Positions 57,283 to 64,000 of a DNA stretch of 64,000 nucleotides are shown here, one piece after another. A model generated the notes under the pieces. The model ran no database searches. It was not told the DNA's origin and saw only the letters and a list, made by a program, of their open reading frames with translations. Both the position numbers and the translations under genes were made by a program. The stretch comes from Tiliqua scincoides (lineage: Eukaryota; Chordata; Lepidosauria; Squamata; Scincidae), in NCBI RefSeq assembly GCF_035046505.1, contig NC_089830.1, positions 6,190,315 through 6,254,314 on the forward strand, read 5' to 3'. Position 1 is the stretch's first letter. Every line of letters starts with the position of its first letter.

Positions 57283-59224
57283 AGACCTCTAAGAGGAATT
57301 TGATCAGGGGGTACAAAGTTTCTTTGGGTCCCTTACCAGAGGGGGAGGGGAGAGTGAAACAGAGTGGGGGAAGACTGGTGATAAGGCAGGAGGGGAAAAA
57401 AAACAGGGTGGAGGGAGGATAGTGACAGCCAGAAAAGTCTTTGGAGTCCAGGTCTTCGGGCCTTCCCAATGTGGAGCCCAGGTCTACCCATCTGCATGGT
57501 GCCAGCAGCTACATACAGTAATAGGGAAAACCAGATACACTCCTAAGTCATTGCAGGAAACTAGCATCATTGTATTTAGGCTCACACTGTAATGGAAAAC
57601 GTCCTGTGCGCAGCAAAACTTACTTCTGCAGCAGCAGCAGTCCTGCAGCTGTATTCCTCAGCTCCTACCCACTCCTTCATGGCAAGCAGCTCCACAACCC
57701 ACAAAGAGCTACTGTGGCAAGCCAGTTTTCTCCAGATTGAACACTGTGTTAAAGAGAGTCATGTATGCATTTCTTGTCTCAGTGTGTATGGTTTGCGGCA
57801 GCTGCCAGCATCCTAGGAAGCAATCTGTGTGAGATCGGAAAATGTAAGATCCCAGGACATTTCCAGGTTCCCTCCTTTGGTTCCTGGGCCCCCTTTTTCA
57901 CCCCAGGTTTGGGTAAAAATTACCTCTGCACCCCCCACCCCCCCACAGGCCCTAGTGAGAGGAAACCCACTGAGGCATTCAGGAAGGCAATCCAGGAATC
58001 TGGGAGTAGGGAAGTTTCCCAATGGTAAGAAAATCACCGGGGTCGAGGTGATAAATTGATACACAACATGCTTTTGTAGTTGGGGAGAGGAGGAGGTGCT
58101 TTGAGGTTCTATGCCACTGCATACCAATCAGATTCTCATAGAGGTGGAAGGGGACTTTCAAGGCATCTAGTTCCCCCCCCCCCCCAAGCTAGGAGCCAGC
58201 AAATCCCCTCTGGAACCTGCAATGAGACTTTTCATTTTCTGTAAGATTGGGGTACATCTCCCTCAACAGTCCAAAACTTAATAAACTCTGGCAAGGGTAG
58301 CAAGTCAATGAGTGCTGGGTATGAATCAAAGTCATGGAAAGGTATCTCATTGTTGGCCAGCTTCTATCTCCTAACTGTAACTATTCTGCCCTGAATAAAA
58401 ATAATCTGCTTTGGCTAGCACAGCACTATCTAGCTGACCTGGAAACAGCATCTCACTAGGTTTATGAATGTGTGTTCCAACATCTGAATCTTGCGCAACA
58501 GTTGGAGTGAACATTGCATGGTATGAAGTAAGGGTATAGTTGGATGACATTCAAGGGCGTTGGTCCATGGTTTGTCTGATCACCAATGGGCTCCACGCCT
58601 TCTCCAGACGGCACAATGGCGGTGCTGGTGGTGGTTGCCTTGTCAAGGAATGGGGTCAATGTCAGCTCCACCCACAAGACAGTGCTCTTGTTGAAGAGTC
58701 ACTGTCTATCCCACAGCTCATCCTCCCACATGAAACCTATTGCAATTGATAATGGAAACAACACTTCATTGAGCATTAAATGCCCTTTGGTACTTTCCAA
58801 CATGTGGGTAGCTGACACATTAGGAGCCGGGAGCTGCATATTTTGGACAAAGCATGGCCAACATTAGCTGCCCAGAAATAGTTCCCTTGCTCCCAGTTGC
58901 ACATCCAGTTCTGTTGAGCCAGCCAGGTGGGTTGGCAGCTGATATGCAGGATGCACCCTCAATGCAGTATAGAATTTGGTAGCGCTACTCCCCATCTTTT
59001 CCTTTGAAAGTTAACTGCCTGCACGCTCCTGGGGGCTTTTCAGTAAATGACCATCTCTGGTCAAGGCAAGCGTTCCTTGGCACCAAAAGGATGCTGGCCA
59101 TGGAGTGCCTTGTTTCTGCTCATTCCCAAACTGTGCTTGAAGCCTGATGTGAAAGGGTTTCATAGGCAGGATGCCTGCAGCCCTGGCATCGGTAAGGGGT
59201 GCGGGCCACACTTGGTGATGTAAA
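57283..59224. other. No recognised gene; CR1 remnant near 58130
   Basis: 57320-57490 resembles the GC-rich repeat at 9640-9780. A CR1 3' remnant ('agattctcatagaggtggaa') lies at 58129-58215. A coding-like stretch on the minus strand at 58462-58867 is treated under findings. Confidence 0.45.
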
Positions 59225-59632
59225 TCAGGGGTGACACCCCTACTGGCCAAAATGATTAAAATCTTAGTATTTTCAATTGATACCATCATGTTACATTAGT
59301 GTGTAATTTGATGCAGAATAAAATGGAACAAACCACATTGAAATCTCTATTCTATAAAAGGATATTGCCAAAAAAACCCAGTGGGAAAAGGGCAAGGACA
59401 CATCAGCACACCCACCACCAGGGGCACTGTCACATCCTCTGCATGGGAGGCCACTCAGCCTTACCCTGCCTACAGTGGGTGGTGGTATACCATGGCCCTG
59501 CCCCCACTGGCTGTTTTGGGTTGTAACTTCTGAGATATTTCAGAGCAGTTTTGGCTAGTTCTGGTGTCACCCCCTGCGTGCATCACCCGGTGCGGCCTGA
59601 ACCCCCTACACCCAGCTAGCAATGTCACTGGC
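59225..59632. mobile_element. hAT non-autonomous element (13603/18994 type)
   Basis: It starts 'caggggtgacacccctactg' and ends 'acccagctagcaatgtcactg'. Its interior holds 'gataccatcatgttacat', 'aatggaacaaaccacattga' and 'tggtgtcaccccctgcgtgc'. No clear target duplication. Confidence 0.7.
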
Positions 59633-60254
59633 CATTCAACTCTATTCAATCTTTCAAATGCTGCAGGAAACATTTGTCCAACAGCGTTGAAGTGGACAGC
59701 TCTGACTGCAATTGCTGGCATGTCTCTGCATGGTAGTGGCCCCTTCTACCTGTACACCACCCCATCTGCGCATGTGTTCTGCAGAGGGGAGCAGCCCCCC
59801 CAATGGTTTTTATATCTGTTAGACGCCTTGGGTGCCAACATAGTGGAGGAAAGGCAAGATACGTGTATTTCCCTCCCCTGTCAGGAATCAAGCAGGGGCA
59901 CAAGTTGCTGCTGTAAGAGTAATGTGGCAGTCTTCTCCCCCACCTCCCATGAAATGCACTTTGACCATGGGCACCACTGAGCCAGTGCTACAAGTGCACC
60001 TGGGCTTCAAGGGCAGGCGCAGCCTCCCACTGGGGCACAGCCATCCCTCTTCGCTTGCAGTCCCCGACAGCATCCCCAGATAGGCCTGCAAAACCCTCCA
60101 CCCAATACCCTGCTGAGCCCCAGACCCACAGGCAGCCTCATGCTAGGCTGGAAGATAGAAGTCAAGCTCAGACCTGGAATCCCAGGCAGGCTCCTTCTGC
60201 CCCACCCCGTCTTGTCACAATCAGTCAGTGCTTAAGCAAGGAGAATAGCCCAAC

Positions 60255-62348
60255 AGATTTCTTTCAATACATTGTATTTATTTAAGGTGACAGATTCAAA
60301 AGAATCTAGCAAGTCTGTCTCAGGCCTCCTGCATGACAGGTCTGATAGCGCAGGTCACATTCAAATACAAGTTGGGAAGTACAAAGGCATCAAGCCCCTC
60401 AATCCTTTAGAGCATCCTCACACAGCAAACATCCAATGTTGCCTCCATTTGCAGGAACATCACTACACCCACCCACCCACCCACCCCCCGCCATAAAAAG
60501 TGCATGTTTTCTTTCTCCGGCAAGCCCAGGGTTCGAGGGGACTTTTATTTTTGCACACTAGTTTGGAAAAGTGTTTTTGCACCCCTCAAAAATACCACCC
60601 AAAGAGCCAGCAGTGTTTAGTACAAAAGCCCAATGTAAACTATGGCAAGGCCACTCAAATAAAGAAGCAGCCTCTTCCTCAAGCAGAAAGAAATGCAGTC
60701 AGATCCCTGCCCAGGCAAAACATCCACAATCATCCAAGCATGGAAGAATTCACAGGTATGTTGAGGAAATATCTGTTACTGCCATTCTAGTGCCAGGAAA
60801 GGTCCTCTGGACCTCAGAGAATCAAAGGGTAGCTTCTCTCTGCCTCTTTATGGAGAGAGAATAAGTACCTCTGGACAGTTCTCATTGGGCCGTAGGCACG
60901 AGGGACAGTTTGGTCTTGCCAACCCAGCTCACACTTCCCAGGAAGAGGCAGAATTTTACCTAGACACAAATATTTTATTTCAATTTTTTTTTTCAGCCTA
61001 CCCCAACATGGTACAGCTTTATTGCAGAAACATATTCAGTAATAACTCAACCTTCAAGGATGGCCCATGACACATCTTCACATCAAGCCCTTCCAGAGTG
61101 CAAGCTTGCAAAAAAACAAAAACAAAAAAACATGTCCACTGCCTCAGCTTTCTAAAAAAAGCAGAAAGAATTAGCCTGAACCAATATTGCACAAGGAATT
61201 GCCAAGCAATCCAAAAAAGAGAAAAAGGGACCATTTTGTGCTGTGCTGAAAAGCCACTTTCAAGAGCTTATACCTACAGGACACCAAAAGTCCTCTTGGG
61301 CAAAGGCAGACATCTGGAAGTATTTTAAGCCTCTGCCCCACTGCAGAAAGGACCGAACCTGGGGATTTCTCTGAGTCATCATACTTTTGCCAATTCTGCC
61401 CCAGAGCCGAGAACAGGCCTCCAATTAAAAGAGTAAAGTCGCCCCAGGGCTAGGGGGTCAAGATGGAGCACACTCTGCTCTTGCTGATCAGGACAGGCCT
61501 CTTGGCTCAAGACATATTGCAGCCTTATGAGGGGGACCAAGAACAGATCCATCTGTCCAGGTCTATTTGGCTATCAATGGGTGCCTCATCATACCACTAA
61601 CGGCTATCGGCTGTCCCTTCCCAGAAGGTGGCCAGGGCAAACACTCATCCAGATTTGGACGCCACACAGAGTCCCAACTGAGATTTTTTGGCACTGCACA
61701 TTTAGTGGAGCAACACTTTGGGACAGGCCCCCACCCATGCTGCTGCTGGTGGTTTTGTATAGTTCCCCGGCAAACTGTTGCTAGGAGGTGCAGCTATCCC
61801 CCCACCCCACTCCAGCAACTCAGCCACACCACTGGTCCAATCACAAACAGACAGCAATCCACAGGGCAATCTTGCTGCCTGCTTTGGATCCCTGGACAGA
61901 AGTTATCAGGTGACCCTGACCCCCCCCCCAAAATGTCAAACTCAATCATCAATAGGAGCACTGCCCCTACAAAAAAGACAGGAAAAGTTACAGTACAGGT
62001 TTCTGATTGCAGGCACTTGATCGGATTCTTTGGTCCTGTAGAAGGAAATCGGCCACCCTGGCACCTCTCCAGAAAAGTCTGCTCAGCCCTGTACACTTCT
62101 GGTGCCGGGCATGGATGTTTGCTTGCATCTCAGGCAGGACAGCCCTGCCCTTTCACCTAATCCTACCCACTCACCCCATACATAACTCAAAGCAGTTCAT
62201 TTCTTACTGTAAAGACCTCTGGCAACTACTTGCAACACTGCACAGAGCCCCACAGTTTACAGCAGACCAACATAGTTCCAAGGCAAGGAGCAGGAGTCCC
62301 GTTTTCCATTTCTAAGCAAGTGGCCTCTGCTCCTGGGAGGACAAGGCA
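60255..62348 (-). other. TENT5B: Probable 3' UTR of TENT5B
   Basis: This sequence lies downstream of the TENT5B stop codon with no recognised interspersed repeat over about 2.1 kb, in contrast to the repeat-dense sequence beyond it. Three poly(A) signals (AATAAA, minus strand) are candidates: 60979-60974, 60549-60544 and 60282-60277. The last is followed by T-rich sequence. It also contains a (CCCA)n tract at 60467-60488. The exact end is inferred. Confidence 0.6.
60277..60282 (-). terminator. Candidate distal poly(A) signal of TENT5B
   Basis: AATAAA on the minus strand, within 'taaataaataca'. Repeat-free sequence stops near here. Two proximal AATAAA sites are alternatives. Confidence 0.45.
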
Positions 62349-63362
62349 TCAGTTGCAGGGGAGCCACGTGGGGTAGGAGTGGCTGCAAGGCAGGAGAGGT
62401 TGCATGTGAGCGACATAGAACTTGACGTTCACCTCGCCGATTAACGGTGCCGGCTGATAATAGCAAGTCACGTTTGTGGGGATTATGTTCTGCTCAGCCA
62501 GAACTTTGACGGCCAGCATGGCAATGAGATTCAGCGTCTGCCTCCTCTCGTGCCCCATCAGGCACACCGTGCTCTCGTTCACCACTCTGTGCAGGGTCAT
62601 CAGGCAGTCATACCTTTTGCTCTCCATGCCCACAAAGTGACTCTGAAGGTAGGACTCCAGCTTGCGCTGCTGCTCGCCAATGTCAGGGAAGTCTATAAAA
62701 AACCTGGAGCACATGTAGCGCTGGAGTGCCTTCATGTCCACCTCCGATTTGGGCTTAAACCCCCGCACAAGGAGATTGCAGTACTTCAAGAGCCCCCCAC
62801 CACGGATCTCCTCCGGGCTCCTGGTGGCAATGATCCGATTCCGCAGGTGGTCCATCGCCTCATCAAAGTCCCCATACATGCTCTCCCCTGTGACAGTTGG
62901 ATGGAAGTTGGCCGACATGGGGTTCTCCGAACACTCTCCAAAGAGCAGTAGCGAGTCCAATATTATTTGGAAGGAATCTACACTGAACTCGAACTGCCGC
63001 CGGAGGGAGTCCACAAACTTGAGCTCCACGTTCTTCCCACTGTTGTTTGACAGCGATATGAGGCTCCAGCGGTCTGTGTCGTTGCACACTTTCACGAGTT
63101 TCTGCACATAGACTTCCTTCAGAGTCATGGGAGTGATCTTCTCTTTGTTCACCCCTTCTGGGAGGAAGTCCAGGAGACAATCCATCACAACATCTTTCAC
63201 CAGCTGGAAGACGTCCTCGCTCCTCAGATCCACACCAAAAATGAGATCTAGATCTTTGTATCCCAGACCGCTGTCCTGATGCAGCACGTGGCTGGCTGCA
63301 GAGCCGTTTAACCTCACGCTGTGGACCATCACGCCCTGCTTTTCAAGACGGCTGCGGACCAC
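62349..63362 (-). CDS. TENT5B: TENT5B last coding exon: terminal nucleotidyltransferase 5B (FAM46B)
   Basis: TENT5 proteins are non-canonical poly(A) polymerases that lengthen mRNA tails. The exon starts after a TTGCAG acceptor at 63363 and ends with TGA at 62349-62351, giving 337 residues; about 90 more should come from exon 1 beyond the window. The nucleotidyltransferase signature is intact: GS at residues 20-21, the DLD pair at 37 and 39 ([12 protein letters not shown]), and the third acidic residue E113 in KNVELKFVD, at the same spacing as in human TENT5C. Family blocks [58 protein letters not shown] and [18 protein letters not shown] follow. Paralogue choice: [29 protein letters not shown] and the ending QPLL...YPTWLPCN favour TENT5B. 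Some stretches ([23 protein letters not shown]) look like TENT5A. Confidence 0.9.
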   Translation of the reverse strand: MVRSRLEKQGVMVHSVRLNGSAASHVLHQDSGLGYKDLDLIFGVDLRSEDVFQLVKDVVMDCLLDFLPEGVNKEKITPMTLKEVYVQKLVKVCNDTDRWSLISLSNNSGKNVELKFVDSLRRQFEFSVDSFQIILDSLLLFGECSENPMSANFHPTVTGESMYGDFDEAMDHLRNRIIATRSPEEIRGGGLLKYCNLLVRGFKPKSEVDMKALQRYMCSRFFIDFPDIGEQQRKLESYLQSHFVGMESKRYDCLMTLHRVVNESTVCLMGHERRQTLNLIAMLAVKVLAEQNIIPTNVTCYYQPAPLIGEVNVKFYVAHMQPLLPCSHSYPTWLPCN

Positions 63363-64000
63363 CTGCAACACAAGGAGAGGCACAACTGTGAGTACTGAGT
63401 GCTACCGGAGACAAGTCAAATGGGCTTCCACAAATAAAGACAGGCAAAGCACTGCTAACAAGTCAGGAGAAGCTACATGCTGAGCACATGCCGACTACGC
63501 TGAGCACCTGGGGAAGAGAAGGTTTAACTGTGTGTCATCACAGCCTCTCCAGAGCCACACCTCGCCATATAGAGACCATTCACCAGGGAAAGGGCAAAGC
63601 CACACCCCAGCTCTGCTGTCACTGATCCCTCAACACAAACACATCACTGGGCTCCCAAGTAGGCTTCAGATGGGTTTGCACCAGCATGCTTTTCAAGATC
63701 CTGCCCCTGTTCCAAGAGCCATCGACGTCACCACCCCGAGATGGCAGCTGCCCGGGCAAGCTCGAGGTAGGAGCCTCGCCTCTTCCCACAACCGTTCACT
63801 GAAATGCCATCAGGAGTTCCCTAGAACTTTTCCTCGCAAGGAAAACCAGCAAGATTGAAGGTGCATGCAAGAGGGCCTGCAGCAAGGCCCCTTTGAGAAG
63901 CAGCTCCAGGAGACTGGAGGACAAGAAGTCCTGCCGCTGACAAGGACTCATCATGCGGACAAAGTTGCAGCAGGAGGTGCAACTTTGCTACAAGTCACCA
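63363..64000 (-). other. TENT5B: TENT5B intron (partial)
   Basis: This is the sequence upstream of the acceptor, with a pyrimidine-rich tract (cctctccttgtgttgcag on the minus strand). I see no exon or repeat in it; the donor and exon 1 lie beyond the right edge. Confidence 0.8.

Noticed and set aside
60571-60864. Open frames in the region downstream of TENT5B
   Set aside because: They are short, antisense to the gene, and lie in the probable 3' UTR with no similarity I can recognise.

Overview
The window is vertebrate nuclear DNA, most likely from a squamate reptile (lizard or snake). Two host genes with clear exon-intron structure are present, and almost everything between them is interspersed repeats of reptile type: CR1-superfamily and RTE-like LINEs, tRNA-derived MIR-like SINEs, and many short hAT-type elements with 8-bp target duplications. 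The class of animal is inferred from the repeat mix and is not proven.

Left end (1-7490): the 5' part of PPT1 (palmitoyl-protein thioesterase 1, a lysosomal depalmitoylase) on the minus strand. Exon 1 is at 7251-7368, exon 2 at 2029-2138, and exon 3 starts at 103 and runs off the left edge. Splice sites, phases and the 110-bp exon 2 agree with the mammalian gene. A ZNF143-type promoter motif lies about 105-120 bp upstream of the ATG.

Middle (7.5-60.2 kb): about 53 kb in which I find no convincing host exon. It holds two long CR1-superfamily LINE copies (47248-48640 and 49677-51150), four truncated RTE-like LINE copies, CR1 3' ends, MIR-like SINEs, at least a dozen hAT-type elements (several nested in one another), two piggyBac-like TTAA-flanked MITEs, palindromic MITEs, a probable solo LTR and microsatellites. 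The most notable object is a 5S rRNA sequence fused to a CR1-superfamily LINE tail and flanked as one unit by 8-bp repeats (55235-55659). It looks like a SINE3-type retroposon or a template-switch chimera.

Right end (60.2-64 kb): the last coding exon and probable 3' UTR of a TENT5 (FAM46) non-canonical poly(A) polymerase on the minus strand, best matched to TENT5B. All three catalytic acidic residues are present. Exon 1 lies beyond the right edge.

PPT1 and TENT5B are not functionally linked as far as is known. In human they lie on chromosome 1p but roughly 13 Mb apart, so their proximity here points to a rearranged gene order. I saw no CRISPR array, operon or other clearly new molecular system.
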